Below, piece by piece: positions 21,001 through 33,000 of a stretch of DNA of 64,000 bases. Both the position numbers and the translations under genes were made by a program. Under the pieces are notes generated by a model, which was given only the letters and a program-made list of their open reading frames with translations, had not been told where the DNA came from and made no database searches. The stretch comes from Granulosicoccus antarcticus IMCC3135. GTDB taxonomy: Bacteria > Pseudomonadota > Gammaproteobacteria > Granulosicoccales > Granulosicoccaceae. Numbering within the stretch: position 1 is the stretch's first letter; each line of letters opens with the position of its first letter. The DNA is taken from the NCBI RefSeq assembly GCF_002215215.1, contig NZ_CP018632.1, positions 4,212,501 through 4,276,500 on the forward strand, read 5' to 3'.

Positions 21001-21062
21001 GGGCGCGTGAACGGTGCTATATATGTTTTGTACCAGCGCCGGGCAGGCTGTTGTTTAGCCAT
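18039..21062 (-). CDS. sensor diguanylate cyclase/phosphodiesterase (PAS-GGDEF-GGDEF*-EAL)
   Basis: 1007 residues. TM1 (about 20-43) and TM2 (about 155-178) enclose a periplasmic sensor, followed by a PAS-like domain (about 185-305). The first GGDEF domain is intact: DPLTGIANRR, DIDHFKQVNDNYGH and the active site RYGGEEFVIVLP. A second GGDEF-like domain (about 555-720) is degenerate, reading TSNEYAVLL at the active-site position. The C-terminal EAL domain (about 735-995) keeps its metal and catalytic blocks (MEALIRW, IDDFGTGYTSL, GEGVET) and looks active. The protein should make and/or break c-di-GMP in response to an envelope signal. Its ATG lies inside the last codons of the giant-protein gene (8-bp overlap), so its translation is tied to that gene. 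Confidence 0.93.
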   Translation of the reverse strand: MAKQQPARRWYKTYIAPFTRPLILGSSLVMLSLSVLFLADLLGLRTDTGEISRESRKVVVEALAVQLSTLASNGDLSDIQNTVSRFVLRNGDIHAAALVRDTGVILAEFGDTTQLDTRESESTATQLLVPIYDESRLWGEVRVVFAPMANRLSEMLWLGFVALCSLVAFTAFLSRALVQLDPGKAVPGRVDSAMNLFSAGVIVLDAKLRIVMANQSAAGIADCTASELTGRSLDDWPWQKEAGWQAPWTTTLHSGLAISDESLKLVRKGKEERLFQVSCAFVGDGDDGRKGVLVTLDDMTKVERQNRELKASLVKERQSQELIAEKNRELKILATTDPLTGIANRRTLMEELDARMNHALLEGTALSCIMTDIDHFKQVNDNYGHAVGDDVIRATAEVLQGLCRDGDILGRYGGEEFVIVLPGLDAAAAAQVAERARIAVIALAYGDRLAVEKLSSSFGVSDLSCGATDGSSLVDAADQGLYRAKEGGRNQVVIHAPSASGTVKPVAESAGESVIESVGNEELVREKPLDDVLMASVSDHLQARVLELEGLVQQRDHELSVVSEFDALTGMPLRTIFLQRMETEQIRAKRDDTLVGVISFALRDLDRLVSTFGYVLCDELVMDVVDRLQNGLRSTDLVSMLSAEHSLSRITSNEYAVLLSSLNDTTSAMIVVTRLKRLFSEPFVLGEEKVYIGANIGIAISSRSDQEATSLFAEASEARKLASIRSDKISHVFASNSLHVASDDYIRLESDLHEALENNAIETWFQPKFDLAKRQVTGMEALIRWKHETRGFVSPQLFVAVAEANGLIDKLSKRVLKATLQQIVVWRSMGFDDLRVSINISPMQLKAETLVEETLMALREAGVEGRQLEIELTETSVLDNPEQARHALARLQEAGVGISIDDFGTGYTSLSLLADLPLDVVKIDRLFINAVETSARSRALVGSVINMAHALNLRVVGEGVETNAQLEIMSQLGCDEVQGYLISRPQSADKITAFLVNQRISNQARRA

Positions 21063-24000
21063 TTTTCCTATCCTGGTTATCGGGATCGTTTGCCGCCGTC
21101 ACGTGATGAGCTGACTCATCTCTTACATCGGCTTCAAACCAGGGTTCTTCATCATCCGACCGCGTCAGAATAGCGACTGTATCCAGGGGGCGCCACAGAG
21201 GGGCCGCCGTCAGGGTAGTGGAAATCAACAGCCCAGAGCGCAGTATCCAGGTCACAACACCAGCGGTTAAAGAGGCGCCAACAACGGTCGGCGATAGAGT
21301 CACCAAGGGATTGGAGTTACTCGATTTCTCAACCATCTGATCGATCTGATTACGCAGTGCGAAGATGGCATCAATAAGCTCAATAGAGCGATATTGCTCG
21401 TTCTGATTAAGCTCGAAGACTGCATCCATGTCACTCACTTTATGATCAAGCACTGTCTGCAGCAAGGCACTAATGGTTGATGCACCGAGGCGTGCCGTTG
21501 TCGATGGCAGATGCTGTACAGAGCCCCCCATCTGCTCTGTGACAAGTATGAATTCTGAGTCACTCAACGCATCCTTTGTAGTATAAGCGTTCGAGACATT
21601 ACTCGCACTCGCCACAACGGGTTCACCGTACCTGAGAGCTACATCGTCAGTTGTCTCCTGACTGATCAGTGGCGTGAACACCGAGGGAACAGCTCCCAAC
21701 TGAATTGAAGCTACGTTTTCAAGGTTTGCATCCAGAGCTTCTTGAACTTCGTTAGTGACCGGCTGCGCTGCGCCCAGCGTCGGGCTGCCAAGACCGAGAA
21801 TCTCATCGTTCGATGCTTTGACATCAAGAAAAACCCGGGCGCTGACTACATTGCCGCCAGAATCCATCACCTCGTAGTCAAAGCTATCCAATCCGACAAA
21901 GTGGTCATCAGGCTCGTACTCCATCATTCCCGAAGTAGTCAGCGTGAGGGTGCCATGCCGAGGCTGGCTAAAGCTCACTAACGTCAAAACACCCTGTTCA
22001 GGATCAGTATCATTCGACAATAACGACTTTAGCGGATCAATAGTCAATACGCGATTATCGATGGCTTCCAGCGTGTCAGTCTGAGCCGTTGGTATTTCGT
22101 TCACATCTTGCACGTTAATCGTCAGAAATTGATCCATCGTCAAGCCGTCATTATCAGTGACAGTTACCTTCACCTCGAACGTATTTTTTATCTCATAATC
22201 TGGGGCAACATTGAACGTCAACACGCCCGTGCCAGCATCGATGGTAAATGCGGCCTGGTCCAACCCACCACTCAGACTGTAGCTTTGCGTTGCGCCAGCA
22301 TCTTCATCCGACGCCATGACAGTCGTGACTGACGTTTGATTTTCATCCACAGAGACACTGGCCGTTGCACCACCTCCGTCACTGATAATGACGGGTGCAT
22401 CGTTGACATTCGCAATATTGGCTGTGGTTGCACTGCTTACGGATTCTGGCGTACCTTGGGCGTCGTTATAGCTGGCCACCACCCGGAGTGTCGAACCCAC
22501 ATCAGTCTCGATGGTGGTGTATGTCGCACTCGTGGCACCAATGATATCCACACCATCGCGTTGCCACTGATAGCTGATCGGACCGAGGCCATCCTCGTCA
22601 GCCAGCGTGTTGGATGCCGTTAATACATCGCCTTGATCGGGAGCCGTGTTATCGATGGTCACGGCACCCGTCGGAGCATCATTCACGTTTCCGACCGCCG
22701 CTGTGGCCGTGCTAGCGACTGATTCTGGCGTGCCTTGAGAATCGGTATAGCTAGCTACCACCTGGATCGCAGTGCCCACATCAGCCTGAATCGTAGTGTA
22801 AGTGGTATTCGTGGCACCCGAGATATTCACTCCATCTCGCTGCCACTGATAAGTAATCGTGCCCAGACCATCTTCATCCGCCAGGGTATTGGATGCAGTC
22901 AAGATATCGCCCTCATTAGGCGTTGTACTATCAATCGTTACCGTGCCCGTGGGGACATCATTCACATTCCCGACCGCCACCGTCGCCGTGCTAGTGACTG
23001 ATTCTGTCATACCTTGATTATCGGTATAGCTGGCCACTACCCGGATCACTACTCCGACATCTGCTTGTACGGTAGTGTAAGACATGTTCGTCGCACTAGA
23101 GATATCTACACCATCGCGCTGCCATTGATACGTGATGGCGCCCAAGCCATCTTCATCCGCTAGGGTATTGGATGCAGTCAAGACATCACCTTCATCAGGC
23201 GCTGTGTTATCAATCGTTACCGCGCCAGTGGGGGAATCATTCACATTCCCGACCGCCGCCGTTGCCGTGCTAGTGACTGATTCTGGCGTGCCTTGAGAAT
23301 CAGTATAGCTGGCCACGACTTGAATCTCTGCACCGACATCTGTTTGTACGGTGATGTAGGTCATGTTCGTAGCACCCGTGATATCCACACCACCGCGCTG
23401 CCACTGGTAGCTGATCGTACCCAGTCCATCCTGGTCAGCCAGCGTGTTGGATGCGGTCAATACATCACCTTGATCGGGAGCCGTATTATCGATTTTTACC
23501 GTGCCCGTGGGGGCATCATTCACATTTCCAACCGCTGCCGTAGCCGCGCTAGAAACCGATTCTGCCGTACCTTGATCATCGGTATAGCTGGCCACTACCC
23601 GGATCACTGCCCCGACATCTGCTTGTACGGTAGTGTAAGTGGTATTCGTAGCTCCCAAGATATCTACACTATCGCGCTGCCACTGATAAGTGATGGTACC
23701 CAAGCCATCCTCGTCAGCCAGCGTATTAGACGCCGTCAACACATCACCCTCATCAGGCGCTGTGTTATCAATTGTTACCGTGCCCGTTGGGGCATCATTC
23801 ACATTTCCGACCGCTGCCGTAGCCGCACTAGAAACCGATTCTGTCATACCTTGATTATCGGTATAGCTGGCCACTACCCGGATCACTACTCCGACATCTG
23901 CTTGTACGGTAGTGTAAGACGTGTTCGTCGCGCTAGAGATATCTACACCATCGCGCTGCCATTGATACGTGATGGCGCCCAAGCCATCTTCATCCGCCAG

Positions 24001-27000
24001 GGTATTGGATGCAGTCAAGACATCGCCTTCATCAGGCGCTGTGTTATCAATCGTTACCGTGCCAGTGGGGGAATCATTAACATTCCCGACCGCCGCCGTT
24101 GCCGTGCTAGTGACTGATTCTGGCGTGCCTTGAGAATCGGTATAGCTAGCTACCACCTGGATCGCAGTGCCCACATCAGCCTGAATCGTAGTGTAGGTCG
24201 TATTCATGGCACCAGTGATATTCACACCATCTCGCTGCCATTGGTAACTAATGATACCCAGGCCATCTTCATCCGCCAGGTTATTGGATGCGGTTAATAC
24301 ATCATTTTCATCAGGCGTTGTGTTATCAATCGTTACCGCGCCCGTAGGGGCATCATTCACATTTCCAACCGCTGCCGTAGCCGCGCTAGAAACCGATTCT
24401 GCCGTACCTTGATTGTCGGTATAGCTGGCCACTACCCGGACTACGGAGCCTACGTCTGTTTGTACAGTGGTGTAGATCGTATTCGTGGCACCCGAGATAT
24501 CCAAACCATCGCGCTGCCACTGATAACTGACAGTGCCCAGACCATCTTCATCCGCCAGCGTGTTGGATGCCGTTAATGCATCACCTTGATCGGGAGCCGT
24601 ATTATCGATGGTCACGGCACCCGTTGGGGCATCATTCACATTTCCGACTGCCGCTGTGGCCGTGCTAGTGAGTGATTCTGACGTGCCTTGACTATCGGTA
24701 TAGCTAGCTACCACCTGGATCGCAGTGCCCACATCGGCCTGAATCATTGTGTAGGTCGTATTCGTGGCACCTGTGATATTCACACCATCACGCTGCCACT
24801 GATATGTAATCGCCTCCAGTCCATCTTCATCCGCCAGCGTGTTGGATGCAGTCAAGACATCACCTTGACCAGGCATTGCGTTATCAATCGTTACCGTGCC
24901 CGTGGGGGAATCATTCACATTCCCGACCGGCGCCGTTGCCGTGCTAGAAACCGATTCTGTCATACCTTGATTATCGGTATAGCTGGCCACTACCCGGATC
25001 ACTACTCCGACATCTGCTTGTACGGTAGTGTAAGACATGTTCGTCGCACTAGAGATATCTACACCATCGCGCTGCCATTGATACGTGATGGCGCCCATGC
25101 CATCTTCATCCGCCAGGGTATTGGATGCAGTCAAGACATCGCCTTCATCAGGCGCTGTGTTATCAATCGTTACCGTGCCCGTTGGGGCATCATTCACATT
25201 TCCGACCGCCGCAGTGGCCGAACTAGATACCGATTCTGGCGTACCTTGATTATCGGTATAGCTGGCCACTACCCGGACTACGGAGCCTACGTCTGTTTGT
25301 ACAGTGGTGTAGATCGTATTCGTGGCACCCGAGATATCCAAACCATCGCGCTGCCACTGATAACTGACAGTGCCCAGACCATCTTCATCCGCCAGCGTGT
25401 TGGATGCAGTCAAGATATCGCCCTCATTAGGCGTTGTACTATCAATCGTTACCGTGCCCGTGGGGACATCATTCACATTTCCGACCGCCGCAGTGGCCGA
25501 ACTAGATACCGATTCTGGCGTACCTTGATCATCGGTATAGCTAGCCACTACCCGGATCACTGCCCCGACATCAGCTTGTACGGTAGTGTAAGACGTGTTC
25601 GTCGCGCTAGAGATATCCACACCATCACGCTGCCACTGATAACTGACAGTGCCCAGACCATCTTCATCCGCCAGGGTATTGGATGCGGTTAATACATCAC
25701 CTTGATCAGGAATTGTATTATCAATCGTTACCGCGCCAGTGGGGGAATCATTCACATTCCCGACCGCCGCCGTCGCCGTGCTAGTGACTGATTCTGGCGT
25801 GCCTTGAGAATCGGTATAGCTAGCTACCGCCTGGATCGCAGTGCCCACATCAGCATGAATCGTAGTGTAAGTGGTATTCGTGGCACCCGAGATATTCACA
25901 CCATCTCGCTGCCACTGATAAGTAATCGTGCCCAGACCATCTTCATCCGCCAGGGTATTGGATGCAGTCAAGATATCGCCCTCATTAGGCGTTGTACTAT
26001 CAATCGTTACCGTGCCCGTGGGGATATCATTCACATTCCCGACCGCCACCGTCGCCGTGCTAGTGACTGATTCTGACGTGCCCTGACCATCGGTATAACT
26101 GGCTACCACTTGGACCGTTGAACCCACATCGGTCTGAATCGTTGTGTAAGTGGTATTCGTGGCACCCGAGATATCTACACCATCGCGCTGCCACTGGTAA
26201 CTGATGGTGCCCAAGCCATCTTCATCCGCTAGGGTATTCGATGCAGTCAAGACATCACCTTGATCAGGCATTGTGTTATCAATCGTTACCGTGCCTGTGG
26301 GGGAATCATTCACATTCCCGACCGCCGCCGTCGCCGTGCTAGTGACTGATTCTGGCGTGCCTTGAGAATCGGTATAGCTAGCTACCGCCTGGATCACAGT
26401 GCCCACATCAGCCTGAATCGTAGTGTAAGTGGTATTCGTGGCACCCGAGATATTCACACCATCTCGCTGCCACTGATAAGTGATGGTACCCAAGCCATCC
26501 TCGTCAGCCAGCGTATTGGATGCCGTCAAGACTTCGCCTTCATCAGGCGCTGTGTTATCAATAGTTACCGTGCCCGTTGGGGCATCATTCACATTTCCGA
26601 CCGCCGCCGTTGCCGTGCTAGTGACTGATTCTGACGTGCCCTGACCATCGGTATAACTGGCTACCACTTGGACCGTTGAACCCACATCGGTCTGAATCGT
26701 TGTGTAAGTGGTATTCGTGGCACCCGAGATATTCACACCATCTCGCTGCCATTGATACGTGATGGCGCCCAAGCCATCTTCATCCGCCAGCGTATTGGAT
26801 GCCGTCAACACATCACCATCATCAGGCGTTGTGTTATCAATCGTTACCGTGCCTGTGGGGGAATCATTCACATTCCCGACCGCCGCCGTCGCCGTGCTAG
26901 CGACTGATTCTGACGTACCTTGAGCATCGGTATAGCTAGCTACCACCTGGATCGCAGTGCCCACATCAGCCTGAATCGTAGTGTAAGTGGTATTCGTGGC

Positions 27001-30000
27001 ACCCGAGATATTCACACCATCTCGCTGCCACTGATAAGTAATCGTGCCCAGACCATCTTCATCCGCCAGGGTATTGGATGCAGTCAAGATATCGCCCTCA
27101 TTAGGCGTTGTACTATCAATCGTTACCGTGCCCGTGGGGACATCATTCACATTCCCGATCGCCACCGTCGCCGTGCTAGTGACTGATTCTGACGTGCCCT
27201 GACCATCGGTATAACTGGCTACCACTTGGACCGTTGAACCCACATCGGTCTGAATCGTTGTGTAAGTGGTATTCGTGGCACCCGAGATATTCACACCATC
27301 GCGCTGCCACTGATAAGTGATGGTACCCAAGCCATCCTCGTCAGCCAGCGTATTGGATGCCGTCAACACATCACCTTCATCAGGCGTTGTGTTATCAATC
27401 GTTACCGTGCCCGTTGGGGCATCATTCACATTTCCGACCGCCGCCGTTGCCGTGCTAGCGACTGATTCTGACGTACCTTGAGCATCGGTATAGCTAGCTA
27501 CCACCTGGATCGCAGTGCCCACATCAGCCTGAATCGTAGTGTAAGTGGTATTCGTGGCACCCGAGATATTCAAACCATCTCGCTGCCACTGATAAGTAAT
27601 CGTGCCCAGGCCATCTTCATCCGCCAGATTATTGGATGCGGTTAATACATCACCTTGATCAGGCGTTGTGTTATCAATCGTTACCGTGCCTGTGGGGGAG
27701 TCATTCACATTCCCGACCGGCGCCGTTGCCGTGCTAGTGACTGATTCTGGCGTACCTTGAGCATCGGTATAGCTGGCCACCACCTGAAAAGCTGAGCCCA
27801 CATCAGCCTGAATTGTAGTGTATGTCGTTTTTACGGCACCCAAGATGTTTACGCCGTCGCGTTGCCACTGATAACTAATGGTACCCAGGCCATCTTCATC
27901 CGCCAGATTATTGGATGCGGTTAATACATCACCTTGATCAGGGGTTGTGTTATCAATCGTTACCGTGCCTGTGGGGGCATCATTAAGATTTTCGACCGCC
28001 GCCGTTGACGTACTAGAAACCGTTTCTGCCGTACCATCACCATCGGTATAGCTGGCCACTACCCGAATAGCGGTGTCGACATCAGCCTGTACAGTAGTGT
28101 AAGTATTGCCCGCGGCACCTACAACATCCACCCCATCACGCTGCCACTGATAACTGATCGTACCCAGCCCATCATTATCAGCCAGTGTGTTACTGGCAGT
28201 GAGTACATCACCTTCATCAGGACTCGTGTTATCGATAGTCACTACACCCGTAGGAGCATCGTTAACTGATGTGATGGCAATATCACGAGATTGCGTGTTG
28301 CTGTTAGCATTGCCATCATTGACCGTAAAGCTGACGGTTCGAGTCAAGGTGTTTGGACTCTCACTGCTGTTTGAATAGGTGATGCTGCGCAACGCCGCTT
28401 CATATTGCACAACCGTCGCCTGCCCCGTCAATGACAACTCACCTGCCGCCGCATTCCAACTACCGCTAATGCCGTTTTGATTGAGGAATGTCAGAATATC
28501 TTCGCTAACGACATGGTTAGCCGTTATCTGTACGACAGCAGATTCAAGGTTCGTATCATCAATATCACTGATCGCCAAAGTCGAGGTGATCCCGACAGGA
28601 CCCTGATTTTCGGTATAGGCCAGCGGCATCGCTTCAATGGTGGATGCAACAGGTGCGTCATTAACGGCCGTGATAGTGACTATCGTGCTAGCAGCGGCAA
28701 GTAAATCGCCGCCACTTCCCTGAGCACCCGCATTATTATTGTCGTTGAATATCCAGTCGATTTGCACGCTCGCTGACGGTGCCTCACCACTGTTGCTGTA
28801 GGCGATGGCCCGAATCACATTGTTGACGTCGTCGTTATCAGCTGCGGCATTGAATGTCAGTAACAATGTGCCAGCGCTATTGTTTGTGACTGTACCAACG
28901 GTCACACTGTTGTAGACAAGACCGCCACCCTCGGTCAGAGCACCCAGCAATCCCGTGCCACTAAATACATCTTGCCCGTTACTGCTCAAAGTTCGATACA
29001 ACGACAATGTTGTATTTTCAAAGGTATCAACACCGTTAGAAAGTTCCTTGTCGAACAGTGTGTTGTCTGAATCCAGTACAACCGCCGAACCACCCTCTAC
29101 AAAGGTCGCTTCACTCATGTTACCCGGGATATTTCGGATAGATACATTATCCAGAAAATTGTCAACGCCGACTGTATCGTCCGATACATTGGCTGTATCC
29201 GACGTGTCCGTGAAGGTGATTATGGCTGAGTTCGAATCAGCGGTGAAGCTATAGGTATAGCGTACGAATGTTGTGCCAGCGATATCAGTGAGGATCTGCG
29301 ATGTGGTCAACAGATTACTGGATCCATCAACACTCACCTGCAACGATTGGTTCTTGTAAGAGCTACCGTCACGATAATCAAATGACAACTCATAGGTGCT
29401 TCCGATGATAGTATCAATGCTTTGAGAAATCGTGTGTGGACCTACCTTATCGCCACTGCCGAAACGCAGCTCTCCAAGTGCAACTTGCACGTCTACGGAG
29501 GTTGTCCAGCCACTCAAGTTGGTATCAAACGTTCCATTATCAATGAGTTCGGGGTTAACGAACATCGGCGCATCGTTGACGGCATTCACGATAATATCCA
29601 TCACCGCGGAGGTGATACCAGAACCACCGTCATTCACCGTATAAGTGAAACTGGAATTCGTCGAATCGTTGAATGCCGAGATAAAGGTCAGATCTGCAAG
29701 CTGTGCAGCAGTCACTGTCATGCCATTGGTCACAGTCACTGCACCCGCACTGTGGGTCAGTGTGCCGCCATTGAGAGTCAGATCCGTGATTGTCACCGAA
29801 ACGAGCAAATCGTTCTCAGCATCATTGAAATTGAAGTCTGCGACACCAATGACCAAGGGTACATCTTCATCCGCCGTAACCGTGTTACCTGTTGCTACAG
29901 GTATATCGTTTAATCCCGTGATTGAAAGATGAACTGTCGCTGTGTCGGTTCCGCCGTTGCCATCGCTGATTCGATAGACAAAGCTGTCTGACGCCGTTTG

Positions 30001-33000
30001 GGTGTCGTTTAAAGAATCGAATGCACCGGCGGGATCATAGTCTACGCTACCGTCTGCCATCAAAGTGACTTCGGCACCTGAAGATAATACAACCGGTATA
30101 CCAACAGCTGCCGCGTTACCGTCTATCTGATCGATTGTCAGGGTGTCATTCTCGCCGTCGGTGTCGTTGTTGATTGCATCGATATTGAGTGTTGAATCTT
30201 GATCAGTGCCATAAGCGTTCCATAGCGGTGCACCTGTAGCGGCGCCATCTGTTAAAGCGCCGTCGTTACTGCCAGCTGAGTCTGCTGCGGTTGAACCCGA
30301 ACCCTCATTCAGTTCCCAGTTTCCTATCAGACCGGCCTGCGCCGGCAGCTCCTGATTCAGGCTGGCCAGAATATCAGCTTCGCTGCGTGCAATATCCCAC
30401 AGGCGAACATCAGCAATTTGACCATTGAAATACTGACCGGCTGCACCGTTCATTCGCCCACCTATATGGAATTCATCCTTGTCGGCATGTGCATCGCCCA
30501 AGGAACCTGAGCCTTCGTAGAAATCGACCAAGGTGCCGTTGACGAATGTGCTGACAATACCGTTGTCATTGGAAACGGCTAGATGTGACCAGTTATCGAG
30601 CGGCACCAAAAAACCCGTCTCATGCCATGCCCAACCTGGGTTAGTATTGGTAAATGCCCAACGCAATGCGCCCGTATCGCTGATTCCAATTTCATATTCA
30701 CCTTCACGATTCAACACTATAGAACCATTACCGGCGTTGTAGGCTGCAGGCTTGACCCATGCCTCAAGCGTCAAGGTTGAACCGGTAATTTCCAGTGAAG
30801 CATCACTTCCAACGTTGATGTAATCATCCACACCATCAAACGTCAAACTGGCACGATCATCGACGGCGATTGGTGCATCAGCTACTGCTGTGACGCTAAG
30901 GGTTTTCTGAGTCGTATTGCCAGTACCGCCATCACCATCAGTAGCGACAAAGTCAATCGTACGCGGCGCTATTACAGGGTCATCCGAGGTATTGAAATAG
31001 ACTATTTGTCGCCCCACTTCCTGTACGATCGAAGCAGTACTATTCACATTGAACGCTACCAGCAATGGAGATGTCCCCTTGCCTCCACTGAAGGTACCCA
31101 CCAGTACACCACTTTGATAGAGCTCCTTGCCTGACACACTGATATTGCCACCTGACACAATAGTCAATTGATCATTCACAGTGCCGTTAACCGAGATCGT
31201 CACAGTCAGCGAACCACCATCAAAATCACCTACGTCAACATCTGAGATAGTCAACCCAGCATCCACAAAGGTGGGATTCGCATTTTCCGTATAGCCAGTG
31301 CTGCCACCTGTGCTAGTGAGAACAGGGGCGTCGTTTAGCGCATTGACAGTGATATTCATAACAGCGGAAGTTACGCCAGTACCCGCATCGTTTACCGTGT
31401 AGGTAAAGTACGAATCTGTCGAGTCATTGAACGCTGAGATGAAGGTCAAATCTGCAAGTTCGGCTGCTGTAACGGTCATACCGTTATTCACTGTCACGCC
31501 GCCCGCGCTGTGAGTGAGAGTACCGCCATTCAAATTCAGACCTGTGATCGTCACGGAGGCCAGGTCATCATCCTCAGCATCACTAAACTTGAAATCATCA
31601 GGCCCAATGATCAAGGGCGTATCTTCATTGACTACAACTGTATTGCCCGTTGCCACTGGCGAGTCTGCGACTGCAGAGACAGTAATGCTCGCAATTTCCA
31701 CTTCCGCGCTAAAGGCGCTACTACCGCCAAAGGAGGATGCATCTACCTTGCTACCGACGGTACCAGAGGTCTGATCCCAAGCGGAAAAGGTCACATGTGC
31801 AACGTCTGAATCCAATCCATCAGGTACAAATCGCAAAGAATCACTGGCACGAAGTAGAAGTGAACTGCTTGTTGAAACAATCCCGACATCCGTCCAACCA
31901 GAGCCTGTATTGAACTGCCATTTACCGTTGCTGTTGGTGACACCCATTACCCCGATACCTTCGAGCGCAGCTGTGTCGGCATCAGTAATACGATCGCCAC
32001 CGTCGCTGGCAATTATTTCTGAAACAAGATTTCCGATGTTGCTTGTTTCATCTTCGGTAATGGTATCGAGTACCAAATGTCCGGTGTTATCGAGAACGGG
32101 AGCATCATTGACCCCTGTGACAACAACCGAAGAAGCCACGCCGACATTAGTGGTGTCATTGACACCATCAAGATCGGAATCCGAAACCGATACCAACGTT
32201 ACTGTTCTTGTAGTTCCGCTGGGAGCTTCACTGGTATTGTCATAAAGGAGGTTGTCGACGAGTATTTCAGCTGCAGAAGCCGAGATGCCAGACTCATCCG
32301 AGATACTCACTGTTGCAGTGGAACCTGAAACAGTCACCGCAACATCGTATCCCAACGTATTCGTAACTGCCGTAAAGTCATCAGTCAGCTCGATCGACTC
32401 GCCATCAATGATCAGCGATTCTTTCGCTCCATCCGCAATACCGTCAACTGTAAAGACTAATGATGATACCAATTCGCCGGCTTCAACAGGGTCAATCGAT
32501 GTACTGCTGAACAGTCCCACCGGGCTTGCGTTTTCCGTCCAGATCGGCGAACTTGCGACCACGGAAACAACCGGTGCATCGTCAACAGCCTTAACTTGCA
32601 TGACAAGCGTATCCACAGTCGATTCATCAGTCCCATCATCGACAACAAACGAAATTGTACGACTGCTCGTATCGGGATCATCACTGATGTTTTCAAATGT
32701 GATCGCCCGCAGCGCATTTTCATAGTCCTGAAATGCCACCGAATCTTCAACGTTGCTGGACAACGTCAGCGTGATTGTACCGTCACCTGTCAAGGCATCT
32801 GCAGGAACACCACTAACCGAGATTCCCAGACCGTTGATGGTCGTTTCATCGACCCTGAATATATCGCCAGCTTTACCACCCGACAGTGTCACGGTCAAAC
32901 CTTCAGCATAGGTGTCATCGGGATCTGTCAGCGAAAACTCTTCATCAATAATGGCGACTGGACCTTCATCTTCCGTAAAGACCGTGGCACCCACTGACGA

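Noticed and set aside
22405-28263. Regular repeats that might suggest a CRISPR array
   Set aside because: The unit is 279 bp, fully coding and contiguous, with no unique spacers.
21742-28704. Long plus-strand open frames (up to 334 codons) opposite the repeat array, with repeated sequences such as HIIGIAGHYPDH-like blocks
   Set aside because: They mirror the 279-bp periodicity of the minus-strand repeats and arise from its codon use. They have no ribosome sites, no known folds, and end wherever a repeat unit varies.
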